Part shown: piece by piece, positions 9,328-17,796 of the stretch
Position numbering within the stretch: position 1 is the stretch's first letter
How the letters are laid out: the number at the start of each line of letters is the position of its first letter
Origin: Methylopumilus sp026399645
GTDB lineage: Bacteria > Pseudomonadota > Gammaproteobacteria > Burkholderiales > Methylophilaceae
Assembly (NCBI RefSeq): GCF_965184065.1
Contig: NZ_OZ239098.1
Reading direction: 5' to 3' (one strand)
DNA length: 64,000 nucleotides
Program-made: the position numbers and the translations under genes
The notes under the pieces: model-generated
What the model saw: only the letters and a program-made list of their open reading frames with translations
Told to the model about the DNA's origin: nothing
The model's database searches: none

Positions 9328-9899
9328 ATAAGCTTTGCGAGGTCGCTCGCCAAGTCTTCAGGTTTTTGTCCGTGACTTGTATGAAGCTTAATGTTTCCAT
9401 TCTTATCAAGCACATATAAACCTGCGCTGTGATCTATCGTATAGCCAGATTTACTTCCATCATTCACTTTTTGATAAAAAATCTTAAATTGACTTATGAC
9501 TTTATTAATGTCGCTCTCTGATCCAGTAAGCCCTAGAAAAGAACTATCAAATGTAGGAATAAATTTCTTCAAAACATCCTCGGTATCTCGAGCCGGATCT
9601 AAAGTGATAAAAATAACTTGCACGTCTGAAGCCTTATCTTTGAGAAGGGCCATTGTTTTTTTAAGGTCAGTCAAAGTCGTAGGGCATATATCAGGGCAGT
9701 GCGTAAATCCAAAGAAAATCACTACGACCTTGCCTTTGAAATCTTCTAATGTTCTTATCCGCCCATTAAAGTCTTTTAATCTAAAAGTCGTGTCGATAGG
9801 AACTGAGCTTATATCTGTGCCTACAAAAGACTGATTCTGAGAATTTTGACAAGAGATAAGACAAATGAGGGTTAAAAATAAAAGTACAATTTTTTTCAT
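9324..9899 (-). CDS. SCO1/SenC-type copper chaperone lipoprotein
   Basis: SCO1/SenC proteins deliver copper or act as thiol reductants for assembly of the CuA centre of cytochrome c oxidase. The N-terminus is a lipoprotein signal with lipobox LISC (C17). The thioredoxin-like fold follows, with the copper ligands in THCPDICPT (C68, C72) and TIDHSAG (H157). Length 191 is usual. It is transcribed alone, divergently from ilvE. No oxidase gene is nearby, so the target is inferred from the family. Confidence 0.92.
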   Translation of the reverse strand: MKKIVLLFLTLICLISCQNSQNQSFVGTDISSVPIDTTFRLKDFNGRIRTLEDFKGKVVVIFFGFTHCPDICPTTLTDLKKTMALLKDKASDVQVIFITLDPARDTEDVLKKFIPTFDSSFLGLTGSESDINKVISQFKIFYQKVNDGSKSGYTIDHSAGLYVLDKNGNIKLHTSHGQKPEDLASDLAKLI

Positions 9900-9998
9900 A
9901 ATATGTTTCTCAATAAAAGCGATTCATTTTATCATGTTAATAAATGGCATTAAACCCAGAAGAAACATAACAAAGATTTACCAATTTTAAGGAAAACT

Positions 9999-10931
9999 AT
10001 GGCAATCCCAACATCAATGGAAGACCGTGACGGACACATTTGGTTTGATAACAAAATGACGCCCTGGCGCGATGCCAAAACTCACGTGCTCACTCACACG
10101 CTTCACTATGGTTTGGGTGTATTTGAGGGAGTAAGGGCCTATAAAACCAATGAGGGTACTGCCATTTTTAGACTTAAGGAACATACAGATCGATTCTTCA
10201 ATTCTGCGCATATTCTTGGAATGAAAATGCCTTATGACAAAAATGTCATTATGGATGCTCACAAAAAAGCCGTTAAAGAAAATAAATTGGAATCTGCTTA
10301 CATTCGACCTATGGCGTTTTATGGAGCTGAAGCTATGGGAATTTCTGCAAAAGCCTTATCAACGCATGTCATTGTTGCAGCATGGCAATGGGGTGCTTAC
10401 ATGGGCAAAGAAGCACTTGAAAATGGTATTCGTGTAAAAACATCCTCTTTTTCAAGGCATCATGTCAACGTCACCATGTGTAAAGCTAAAGCAAATGGTA
10501 ACTATATGAATTCAATTCTGGCTCATCAAGAAGCAATTCAAGATGGCTATGACGAAGCATTATTACTTGATGTAAATGGTTTAGTAACTGAAGGTTCAGG
10601 TGAGAATATATTTATCATCAAACATCACAAACTGATTACGCCAGATCTGACTAGCGCACTAGAAGGTATTACCCGCGATACGATCATTCAAATTGCAAAT
10701 GATTTAAAAATACCAGTGATTGAAAAAAGAATCACACGAGATGAAGTCTATACTGCCGATGAAGCTTTCTTTACAGGAACAGCTGCTGAAGTAACGCCCA
10801 TTAAAGAGCTAGATAGAAGAATGATTGGTAAAGGTGGTCGCGGAGAAATAACCAAAGAATTACAAAGTATTTATTTTGATGCTGTTACAGGAAAATCAAA
10901 AAAATATGCAGATTGGCTCACTCACGTTTAA
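9999..10931 (+). CDS. ilvE: Branched-chain amino acid aminotransferase
   Basis: IlvE catalyses the final PLP-dependent transamination in Leu, Ile and Val synthesis. The sequence shows FDNKMTPWRDAKTHVLTH, HYGLGVFEGVRAY and the PLP lysine region CKAKANGNYMNS (K164 expected as Schiff-base lysine), plus the GSGENIFI segment. Length 310 matches the family. AAGGAAA precedes the ATG as ribosome binding site. A small zinc-finger gene follows after 3 bp. Confidence 0.96.
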   Translation: MAIPTSMEDRDGHIWFDNKMTPWRDAKTHVLTHTLHYGLGVFEGVRAYKTNEGTAIFRLKEHTDRFFNSAHILGMKMPYDKNVIMDAHKKAVKENKLESAYIRPMAFYGAEAMGISAKALSTHVIVAAWQWGAYMGKEALENGIRVKTSSFSRHHVNVTMCKAKANGNYMNSILAHQEAIQDGYDEALLLDVNGLVTEGSGENIFIIKHHKLITPDLTSALEGITRDTIIQIANDLKIPVIEKRITRDEVYTADEAFFTGTAAEVTPIKELDRRMIGKGGRGEITKELQSIYFDAVTGKSKKYADWLTHV

Positions 10932-10934
10932 ACC

Positions 10935-11096
10935 ATGAATAATCAAGTGATTAGTGTAGATAAAAAAAGTCTTCCATTGTTTTGTCCTACGGAAAAAGAA
11001 AATTTATTTTCATCTCACCCAAGAGTGTTTTTAGATATTACACAAACGGGCATGGTGTCATGCCCCTATTGCGGCACCACTTACAAACTAAAATAA
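10935..11096 (+). CDS. Zinc-finger CHCC-domain protein (53 aa)
   Basis: A 53-residue ORF from ATG at 10935 to TAA at 11094-11096. It carries LPLFCPTE, SHPRVFLDI and VSCPYCGTTYKLK, so the ligands C17, H28 and CPYC near the C-terminus give a C-H-C-C zinc site. This is the zf-CHCC family, related to the zinc-binding NDUFS6 subunit of complex I. It sits 3 bp after ilvE, a common betaproteobacterial arrangement, and faces murI tail to tail with one base between. A link to respiratory complex I is family inference. Confidence 0.88.
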   Translation: MNNQVISVDKKSLPLFCPTEKENLFSSHPRVFLDITQTGMVSCPYCGTTYKLK

Positions 11097-11097
11097 A

Positions 11098-11907
11098 TTA
11101 AACCCAAAGGCCTCTGAAATTATAGCTTTCCGGGGCTGCTCCCCATAAATCGGCAATAACTTTATCTGCATTTTTATCCAAACTATTTGTCCAGAAATTA
11201 GTTGTCCCTGACGCTATATTTTGGTTTAGTAAATCTTTTTCTACTAAGACATGTTTTAAATGATTTGCTACTGCATTGCCTGTATCTACAATCTTAATAT
11301 GGTCTGGTATTAATGTTTGAATTATGGGTTTTAAAAAAGAATAATGTGTACACCCCAGAACTAGGGTATCAATTTTTTCTTTTAAAAGAGGGTCAATGTA
11401 TTTTTTTAAAAGTGCAATAAGCGCTGGACTATCTAAATCTCCATGCTCAATAAGCTCAACCAAGCCAAAACATGGCTGCGTAATAAAATGAATATCATTA
11501 CTATGGTGCTCGAGAAGTGCTGAAAATTTTGCACTTAACAAAGTGCCTGATGTTGCTAATATGCCAACAACTTTATTTTTAGACATTAATGAGGCGGGCT
11601 TCACTGCTGGCTCCATACCTATTATTGGATAACTAAAGCGATCTCTAAGTATCTGAATTGATGCAGATGTGGCGGTATTGCATGCTATTACAACAGACTT
11701 CACATCTTGTTTATTTAAAAAATCAAATGCAGTTAAGACGCGATTGGTAATTTCTTTGCTTGATTTTTCACCATAAGGCGCAAATTTAGAATCTGCAACA
11801 TAAATGAGATTCTCATGAAGTAAATGCTCTCTTATACACTTGAGCACTGAAATACCGCCTACTCCGGAATCAATCACACCAATAGGATTATTTTGAGATG
11901 TAGACAT
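11098..11907 (-). CDS. murI: Glutamate racemase
   Basis: MurI makes D-glutamate for peptidoglycan. The two catalytic cysteines are visible in VIACNTATS (C76) and VLGCTHYSFL (C186), together with the N-terminal GVIDSGVGGISVL motif and FAPYG. Length 269 is normal. The gene is transcribed divergently from the cobalamin adenosyltransferase gene, sharing an AT-rich intergenic region of under 80 bp. Confidence 0.96.
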   Translation of the reverse strand: MSTSQNNPIGVIDSGVGGISVLKCIREHLLHENLIYVADSKFAPYGEKSSKEITNRVLTAFDFLNKQDVKSVVIACNTATSASIQILRDRFSYPIIGMEPAVKPASLMSKNKVVGILATSGTLLSAKFSALLEHHSNDIHFITQPCFGLVELIEHGDLDSPALIALLKKYIDPLLKEKIDTLVLGCTHYSFLKPIIQTLIPDHIKIVDTGNAVANHLKHVLVEKDLLNQNIASGTTNFWTNSLDKNADKVIADLWGAAPESYNFRGLWV

Positions 11908-11985
11908 GAGATTAATCTAAAGTTTTATTCAAATCTAAATATAGATGATAGTAAGCTTAATGTACAATGATTGAAAAGGAAAATC

Positions 11986-12534
11986 ATGGGTAACCGTTTA
12001 ACAAAAATATTCACGAGGGGTGGGGACAAAGGATCCACAGGCCTTGGCGATGGATCAAGAACTAATAAATTTAGCGATCGTATCGTAGCGCTCGGTGCGA
12101 TAGATGAGCTTAATTCAATGATTGGGCTTATGCTTACAGAAAGTCTGCCGCCCAAAATCAAGAAAATGTTAACTGTCATACAGCATCATTTATTTAATCT
12201 AGGTGGCGAGATATCAATGCCAGGATATAAAATTATCCAAAAAAATGATGTCCTTGAATTAGAAGAAATTATAACCTCTTACAATAAAGACTTACCTCCC
12301 CTGAAAGAATTTATCCTTCCAGGAGGCTCTAAAGCTGCAGCATTTTGTCATATGGCGAGAACGATTTGCAGAAGAACCGAACAGGCTATATTTAAACTCA
12401 ACTCAAAAGACGCGATTAACACGCACTCCCTGCAGTATATTAATAGGCTCTCAGATCTTTTATTTGTTCTTGCTAGAGTTATCAATAAACATAAAAAAGT
12501 CAAAGATGTTTTCTGGAAAAAAGATTTTAGTTAA
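11986..12534 (+). CDS. PduO-type ATP:cob(I)alamin adenosyltransferase
   Basis: The enzyme transfers the adenosyl group of ATP to cob(I)alamin to form coenzyme B12. The N-terminus has KIFTRGGDKGSTGLGDGSR, the ATP-binding signature of the PduO/MMAB trimeric family, and RTICRRTEQAIF is the second conserved region. An in-frame TTG lies 5 codons upstream, but AAAAGGAAAATC directly before ATG at 11986 makes this the better start (182 aa). A TACAAT hexamer about 26 bp upstream may be the -10 box. No adenosylcobalamin-dependent enzyme is in the window. Confidence 0.92.
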   Translation: MGNRLTKIFTRGGDKGSTGLGDGSRTNKFSDRIVALGAIDELNSMIGLMLTESLPPKIKKMLTVIQHHLFNLGGEISMPGYKIIQKNDVLELEEIITSYNKDLPPLKEFILPGGSKAAAFCHMARTICRRTEQAIFKLNSKDAINTHSLQYINRLSDLLFVLARVINKHKKVKDVFWKKDFS

Positions 12535-12549
12535 TACAGATCTTCATTG

Positions 12550-13812
12550 ATGTCAGCGACCCCTCCCATACTTAAAGCCTTTTTTAAAAAATTTAAAAAA
12601 ACTAAAAAATCTAATTTTGAAATCGATTTCGAAAAAATTGATATCAGTCTTATCAGCGTTCATGCAATAAAAACTATAGAAGTTCTAGAAGAAAACGGCT
12701 TTGAAGCCTATCTTGTAGGTGGAGCAGTCAGAGATCTTTTATTTGGGATTAAGCCGAAAGACTTTGATGTAGTTACAAACGCTACACCTGATCAAATCCA
12801 TCATTTATTTAGGCGCTCTAGAATGATTGGGCGACGTTTCAAATTAGTCCATGTGATATACGGACGAGAGGTCATCGAAGTCTCCACATACCGCTCCCAA
12901 CAAAAAGAAATTCCTCAGTCTGATGGTTCAGTGATTAAAGATGATAACCATTACGGCACAATAGAAGAGGACGCAATGCGACGTGACTTCACTATTAATG
13001 CAATGTTTTACAGCCCAACGAATCATAAGCTTGTTGATTTTCATGAGGGGTTAGAAGACCTTAAACATGGGATTATTCGTATGATTGGTGATCCAGAAAA
13101 GCGCTATCTAGAAGACCCTATTCGCATATTGAGAGCATTCCGTGTGTGTGCAAAACTTAATATGACTCTGCATACCCCCTCAAGAAGCCCTATAAAAAAA
13201 ATTACCCCTCTGCTTCATGACATTCCTCATTCAAGACTGTTTGATGAAGTGATTAAGTTTTTCTTAACAGGGCATGCATTAAGTAGCTATAAAGTCATGC
13301 AAGAAGAAAGTATCTACGCGCAGTTTTTCTTAGCACCAGAATTGAAGTCAGAAGAAATTGATCTTTTTATTTCGAATGGCCTTAAAAATACTGACTTAAG
13401 AATTAACCAAGACAAGTCATGTAACCCGAGCTTCTTATTTTCATTTTTGTTATGGCATCAAGTTTATCTATTGTGGGATCAATACAAAGTCGATCTTAAA
13501 CATTCTATAGCCGGTCTTAACCAAGCGATTGATGAAGTGATCGACAAACAAATTAAACTTTTCCCTATTCATAAGCGCTTCACAATTACTATGAAAGAAA
13601 TATGGCGATTGCAGCCGCGATTCGAAAATCAATCTCCAAAAAAAATATACAGGTTATTACTCCATCCAAGATTTAGAGCTGCTTATGACTTTATGCTATT
13701 GCGATGTCAATCTAACCAGCTCGACCAAAGTATTGGCATATGGTGGACAAATTTTATTGATGCTGATAACCATGAAAAATCTTTAATGGTCAAACAACTT
13801 ACTCGTAAATAG
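12550..13812 (+). CDS. pcnB: Poly(A) polymerase I
   Basis: PcnB adds 3' poly(A) tails to RNA and marks it for decay. The nucleotidyltransferase core shows GGAVRDLLFGIKPKDFDVV near residues 57-75, with D71 and D73 as metal ligands. RDFTINAMFY and the EDPIRILRAFR segment follow. The basic N-terminal extension (KKFKKTKKSN) and the tail after the tRNA nucleotidyltransferase-like core favour poly(A) polymerase over CCA-adding enzyme. ATG at 12550 is chosen over the TTG immediately before it (420 aa). folK follows after 6 bp, the usual pcnB-folK pair. Confidence 0.92.
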   Translation: MSATPPILKAFFKKFKKTKKSNFEIDFEKIDISLISVHAIKTIEVLEENGFEAYLVGGAVRDLLFGIKPKDFDVVTNATPDQIHHLFRRSRMIGRRFKLVHVIYGREVIEVSTYRSQQKEIPQSDGSVIKDDNHYGTIEEDAMRRDFTINAMFYSPTNHKLVDFHEGLEDLKHGIIRMIGDPEKRYLEDPIRILRAFRVCAKLNMTLHTPSRSPIKKITPLLHDIPHSRLFDEVIKFFLTGHALSSYKVMQEESIYAQFFLAPELKSEEIDLFISNGLKNTDLRINQDKSCNPSFLFSFLLWHQVYLLWDQYKVDLKHSIAGLNQAIDEVIDKQIKLFPIHKRFTITMKEIWRLQPRFENQSPKKIYRLLLHPRFRAAYDFMLLRCQSNQLDQSIGIWWTNFIDADNHEKSLMVKQLTRK

Positions 13813-13818
13813 TCAAAG

Positions 13819-14304
13819 ATGGGCACCTTAGCTTATATTGCAGTAGGAAGTAATCTTGCAAATCCACTAAATCAAGTGACGACTGCATTTAATGAAATTG
13901 GAAATATGCCTAAAAGTAAGCTAATAAAAAAATCGAGTTGCTATTCCAGCTCGCCTTTTGGCTATAAAGACCAGTCTGACTTTGTAAACGCTGTAGTTTC
14001 TATCGAAACCGAACTTAGCCCTCATCAGCTCTTATTGGAGCTGCAAATGATAGAAAGCTCACATAAAAGAGAGCGTTCATTCCCTAATGCACCAAGAACG
14101 CTTGATTTAGATATTCTTCTTTATGGAGACTTAAGAATAGATGAACCTAAACTCACCATACCGCATCCTAGAATGCATGAGCGGGCTTTTGTTATTTTTC
14201 CTCTGCAAGAAATTAATGAAAATATTTCTGTCCCCCCTTTCGGAGATATCGCTAAAATAGCCAAAGGATTAGACCCAGAAAATACCAAACGTATAACCTT
14301 ATGA
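13819..14304 (+). CDS. folK: HPPK, folate biosynthesis
   Basis: FolK (2-amino-4-hydroxy-6-hydroxymethyldihydropteridine diphosphokinase) transfers pyrophosphate from ATP to the pterin in folate synthesis. It begins AYIAVGSNLANPLNQ and contains SSPFGYKDQSDFVNAVV, the signature RTLDLDILLYGD and the IPHPRMHERAFV segment. Length is 161. It overlaps the downstream kinase gene by 4 bp (ATGA). Confidence 0.95.
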   Translation: MGTLAYIAVGSNLANPLNQVTTAFNEIGNMPKSKLIKKSSCYSSSPFGYKDQSDFVNAVVSIETELSPHQLLLELQMIESSHKRERSFPNAPRTLDLDILLYGDLRIDEPKLTIPHPRMHERAFVIFPLQEINENISVPPFGDIAKIAKGLDPENTKRITL

Positions 14305-14948
14305 ATATTTTTGATAGATTTCCTTACATTGTAGTTGAAGGGCCCATTGGCTCAGGAAAGTCAACGCTAGCAAAAATTTTAGCTGATCGATTTGGAGTTA
14401 ATTTTATAAGCGAAAAAGCCGAAAAAAATCCTTTTCTGCCGAAATTTTATGAGGATATGAAGCGCTACGCCTTATCAACTCAGTTATTTTTTCTTTTTCA
14501 AAGAGCAGACCAGATTCAAAAAATTTCACAAATAGATATGTTTAAAGAATCAACGATTGCTGACTTTTTTCTTGAAAAAGATCCTATCTTTGCAAAAATA
14601 AATTTGGATGAGGAGGAATTTACTCTCTACCATCAAATTTTTTCTCACTTACAATTAAAAGCACCAAAACCAGATCTCATTATTTATATACAAACATCGA
14701 TAGAAACTTTAGAAAAAAGAATTAAAGATAGAAGTATTGATTTTGAAATGGATATTTCAACTGAATATTTAGAAGCAATTTCTGAATCATATAGCCAATT
14801 TTTTCACAGTTATGATCACTCGCCTGTTTTAATTCTTAATAACGAAAATTTAAATATCCTCAAAGATAAAAATGCAATTGATCTCTTAATCGGTCGAATC
14901 ATGAATATCAAAAGTAACCGTGAGTTTTTTAATCCCCAACTCACATGA
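14301..14948 (+). CDS. Deoxynucleoside kinase (dAK/dGK type)
   Basis: This 215-residue protein is a deoxyadenosine/deoxyguanosine kinase-type P-loop enzyme of deoxynucleoside salvage. The Walker A motif EGPIGSGKST covers about residues 13-22. An ERI-like lid segment LEKRIKDRSIDFE lies near 130-145, and a STIADFFLEKD stretch corresponds to the DRY/DRS region of the family. It overlaps folK and panB by 4 bp each, so it is embedded in a coupled folK-kinase-panB-panC set seen in other Betaproteobacteria. Substrate specificity cannot be read from sequence. Confidence 0.87.
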   Translation: MNIFDRFPYIVVEGPIGSGKSTLAKILADRFGVNFISEKAEKNPFLPKFYEDMKRYALSTQLFFLFQRADQIQKISQIDMFKESTIADFFLEKDPIFAKINLDEEEFTLYHQIFSHLQLKAPKPDLIIYIQTSIETLEKRIKDRSIDFEMDISTEYLEAISESYSQFFHSYDHSPVLILNNENLNILKDKNAIDLLIGRIMNIKSNREFFNPQLT

Positions 14949-15700
14949 ATTTAACTGCTCTTAAATCTATGAAAAAAAGTGGTAAGAAAATTACTATTCT
15001 CACTTGCTACGATGCATCATTTGCAATGCTCTTAGAGTCAATTGAAGTTGATGCTATTTTAGTGGGCGATTCTCTGGGTATGTTTATTAAGGGTGAAGCA
15101 AATACACACGATGTGTCATTAAGCGATATGATTTATCACACTAAAGCAGTGTCGCGCGGCGCTAAATCTTCATTCATTATCAGTGATCTACCTATTCACA
15201 CTTATGAAACCAACGACCTTGCATATAAAAGTGCACTAGCGCTTATTCAAGCAGGGGCACATATGGTGAAGCTCGAAGGTGGCGCATCATTGGCTTCTAT
15301 CGTTACGCACTTAAAAACAAAAGATATTAAAGTATGCGGGCATATAGGGTATATGCCTCAAAGCATTAAAAATATGAATAGCAATGAAATTCAACGCGCT
15401 TTAGAAAAAACGCTAGGCACTATTATTGAGGATGCAAAGGCGCTTGAAAAATCCGGGGCTGATATGCTAGTCCTTTCATCTGTTCCTGAGGATGTAGCTA
15501 GGTGTATTACGCAAGAAATATCTATTCCAACTATTGGATTTCATTCAGGTAGAACATGCGACGGTGACGTTTTTATTTTGTATGACTTATTAATGAATTC
15601 AAATACATCTCAAGATCTTTATTTGAATAACACAGCCTCATCAAATAAAAATACCGACATAAAAAATCTTCTTTTAGAGTTTATAAAAAATCGTTCTTAA
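14945..15700 (+). CDS. panB: Ketopantoate hydroxymethyltransferase
   Basis: PanB adds a hydroxymethyl group from 5,10-methylene-THF to ketoisovalerate, the first pantothenate step. The signatures KITILTCYDASFA, VDAILVGDSLGM and GAHMVKLEGG are present, with the Mg-binding aspartates in GDS and the later region. Length 251 is a little shorter than the E. coli protein, and the C-terminus is Asn/Ser-rich and poorly conserved. It overlaps the kinase gene by 4 bp and precedes panC by 2 bp. Confidence 0.94.
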   Translation: MNLTALKSMKKSGKKITILTCYDASFAMLLESIEVDAILVGDSLGMFIKGEANTHDVSLSDMIYHTKAVSRGAKSSFIISDLPIHTYETNDLAYKSALALIQAGAHMVKLEGGASLASIVTHLKTKDIKVCGHIGYMPQSIKNMNSNEIQRALEKTLGTIIEDAKALEKSGADMLVLSSVPEDVARCITQEISIPTIGFHSGRTCDGDVFILYDLLMNSNTSQDLYLNNTASSNKNTDIKNLLLEFIKNRS

Positions 15701-15702
15701 GT

Positions 15703-16539
15703 ATGCATGTCATTCATACTCAAAACGAATTAATTAAAACTTTAAAGACATTAACCCATATTGCTTTTGTGCCTACTATGGGGAATCTCCACGAAGGGCA
15801 CATTAGGCTTATTGAGGAAGCCTTAAAAAAAACAAAACATATTGTAGTGAGCATTTTTATCAATCCACTCCAATTTAACTCAAAAGAAGACTTTAAAAAT
15901 TATCCACGGACATTAGAAAAAGACTTATCTATGCTCAAAGGATTGAACGTACCTTACGTATTTGTTCCATCCGAGGAGGATATTCTTGATCGACTAGAAA
16001 CAACCGAAATTCATCTCCCCCACATTGCAAATGATTTATGTGGAAAATTTAGGCCAGGTCATTTTAACGGTGTTGCTACCATTGTATTTAAATTATTCAA
16101 CCTCATTCAGCCCGATATAGCCTTTTTTGGAAAAAAGGATTTTCAACAGCTTTTTTTGATTAAAGCATTAGTTAAACAGCTCAATTATCCTATTGAGATT
16201 GTGGGAATCGATACAGTCCGAGATCATGACGGCTTAGCAAAAAGCTCAAGAAATAATTTACTTTCCCAAGATAATAGAAAAAAAGCACCTCAATTGTTGC
16301 AACAATTGAATGCCATGAAGGAAAAGGTTGTTCAAAAAACTTCTTCACTTGAGGAAATTGAAGCGCAATCAGTGAGTGCATTAAATACATCTGGATGGAC
16401 GGTCGATTATCTATCGATTCGCTCAGCTCAATCACTTGAAAATCCCGTTCATGATGAAAAACAGATAGTTATTTTAGGAGCCGCCACTCTAGGGTCTGTT
16501 CGCCTCATTGATAATATTGAATTTTGCATCCAGGATTGA
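15703..16539 (+). CDS. panC: Pantothenate synthetase
   Basis: PanC condenses pantoate with beta-alanine using ATP. The HIGH-like motif PTMGNLHEGH covers residues 24-33, followed by VVSIFINPLQFN, FRPGHFNGVATIV and FFGKKDFQQL, all diagnostic. The KSSRNNLLS segment matches the KMSKS-like region. Length 278 is normal. panD follows after 49 bp, placing all three pathway-specific enzymes together and giving access to both pantoate and beta-alanine. Confidence 0.95.
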   Translation: MHVIHTQNELIKTLKTLTHIAFVPTMGNLHEGHIRLIEEALKKTKHIVVSIFINPLQFNSKEDFKNYPRTLEKDLSMLKGLNVPYVFVPSEEDILDRLETTEIHLPHIANDLCGKFRPGHFNGVATIVFKLFNLIQPDIAFFGKKDFQQLFLIKALVKQLNYPIEIVGIDTVRDHDGLAKSSRNNLLSQDNRKKAPQLLQQLNAMKEKVVQKTSSLEEIEAQSVSALNTSGWTVDYLSIRSAQSLENPVHDEKQIVILGAATLGSVRLIDNIEFCIQD

Positions 16540-16588
16540 ACTAGCTATAATAGGACATCCTTTATACCTAGTTTTGAAGCCCAAATAT

Positions 16589-16969
16589 ATGCAAAGAACG
16601 ATGCTCAAATCTAAACTTCACCGCGTTCAAGTTACGCACTCCGAACTTGAATATGAAGGCTCATGTGCGATTGACGAAACGTTGCTTGAGGCAGCTCACA
16701 TTAGAGAATATGAGCAAATTGCTATCTACAATATTACAAACGGCGAACGCTTTACTACTTACGCTATTAGGGCACAAAGAAACTCAGGAATTATTTCTAT
16801 TAATGGAGCAGCCGCTCACAAAGCTAACCCTGGTGATCTTATTATTATTGCAACCTATGCAAATTACTCTGAGCTAGAACTAGAAAAATACAAACCTGCA
16901 CTTATTTATGTGAATGAAAAAAACCAGATTATTGCAAAAAAAGATTTTATTCAGATACAGGCTGCTTAG
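16589..16969 (+). CDS. panD: Aspartate 1-decarboxylase proenzyme
   Basis: PanD decarboxylates aspartate to beta-alanine after self-cleavage to a pyruvoyl enzyme. With ATG at 16589 the protein is 126 residues, the same as E. coli, and the cleavage site EGSCAID falls exactly at G24-S25. An upstream in-frame extension to 16508 overlaps panC and would displace this site, so I reject it. NGAAAHKANPGDLIII is the second signature. No PanZ gene is in the window, and whether this PanD needs a maturation factor is unknown. Confidence 0.96.
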   Translation: MQRTMLKSKLHRVQVTHSELEYEGSCAIDETLLEAAHIREYEQIAIYNITNGERFTTYAIRAQRNSGIISINGAAAHKANPGDLIIIATYANYSELELEKYKPALIYVNEKNQIIAKKDFIQIQAA

Positions 16970-16975
16970 TTGTCA

Positions 16976-17338
16976 ATGACCTTGAATGATATTAAAAAAG
17001 CAGTAGTTGAGGCACTTGAAGACATCAAAGCTTTTGACATTGAAGTCATTGATGTAAGAAAAATTACAACGGTTGCAAGCTATATGGTAATTGCAAGCGC
17101 TAACTCATCAAGACAAACAAAAGCACTCGCTCACAATGTTTGCGAAAAAATGAAGTCCCTTAATATTCATGTGAATGGAGTTGAAGGTGAAAAAGAAGGG
17201 GAATGGGTTCTTGTAGACGTCGATGACGTGATTGTTCATATTATGCTCCCTACCACTCGCGCCTATTACAACCTTGAGCAATTATGGATAGAGCCGCCAA
17301 AAAAACAAACTCCAAAAAAAATTAATTCGCTTCGTTGA
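16976..17338 (+). CDS. rsfS: Ribosomal silencing factor RsfS
   Basis: RsfS binds ribosomal protein uL14 on the large subunit and blocks subunit joining. The sequence shows KAFDIEVIDVR, SYMVIASANSSRQTKALA and EWVLVDVDDVIVHIM, the core of the family. ATG at 16976 gives 120 residues; a TTG two codons earlier also exists. The stop TGA overlaps the TTG start of rlmH, which keeps the conserved rsfS-rlmH pair coupled. Confidence 0.94.
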   Translation: MTLNDIKKAVVEALEDIKAFDIEVIDVRKITTVASYMVIASANSSRQTKALAHNVCEKMKSLNIHVNGVEGEKEGEWVLVDVDDVIVHIMLPTTRAYYNLEQLWIEPPKKQTPKKINSLR

Positions 17339-17796
17339 AAATTAAAATCGTCTCAATTGGTAACAAAATGCCAGGCTGGATTAAAGAAGCGTTTGATGGT
17401 TATATTTCAAAACTCAATCATGATTTTTCTCCTCAGCTTATAGAGATAAAACCTGAAAAAAAATTTGATTCGATAGAACAAAAAAAAATGAGTGAATCTG
17501 AAAAAATTTTATCTCATCTCGATAAAGAGTTTTTAATTGTCCTTGATGAAAAGGGAATCCAGTTCACATCGCAAGAGCTAGCTCAAAAATTAAATCATTG
17601 GTCAGAACATTTTAAAGATATTGCTTTTGTAATTGGTGGTGCAGATGGTATCCATGAAGACATACTTCGCAAAGCTAATCTCACATGGAGCCTCTCTAAA
17701 TCGACATTTCCTCATGCAATTGTAAGAGTTCTGGTGGCCGAACAGTTATATCGGGCTCACTCGATCTTAGAAAATCATCCTTATCATCGTGAATAA
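17335..17796 (+). CDS. rlmH: 23S rRNA pseudouridine-1915 N3-methyltransferase RlmH
   Basis: RlmH is a SPOUT methyltransferase that modifies pseudouridine 1915 in helix 69 of 23S rRNA. The SAM-knot region FVIGGADGIHEDIL (GGADG at 101-105) and the C-terminal HAIVRVLVAEQLYRAHSI plus HPYHRE end are diagnostic. Length is 153. It starts with TTG overlapping the rsfS stop. Its 3' end overlaps the GTG start of the photolyase gene by 8 bp. Confidence 0.96.
   Translation: MKIKIVSIGNKMPGWIKEAFDGYISKLNHDFSPQLIEIKPEKKFDSIEQKKMSESEKILSHLDKEFLIVLDEKGIQFTSQELAQKLNHWSEHFKDIAFVIGGADGIHEDILRKANLTWSLSKSTFPHAIVRVLVAEQLYRAHSILENHPYHRE

Noticed and set aside
11908..11985. Cobalamin riboswitch upstream of the adenosyltransferase gene
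   Set aside because: The gap to murI is under 80 bp, too short for the aptamer, and shows no B12-box-like sequence.
16508..16588. N-terminal extension of panD overlapping panC
   Set aside because: ATG 16589 puts the self-cleavage Gly24-Ser25 exactly where it should be, and the extension has no family similarity.
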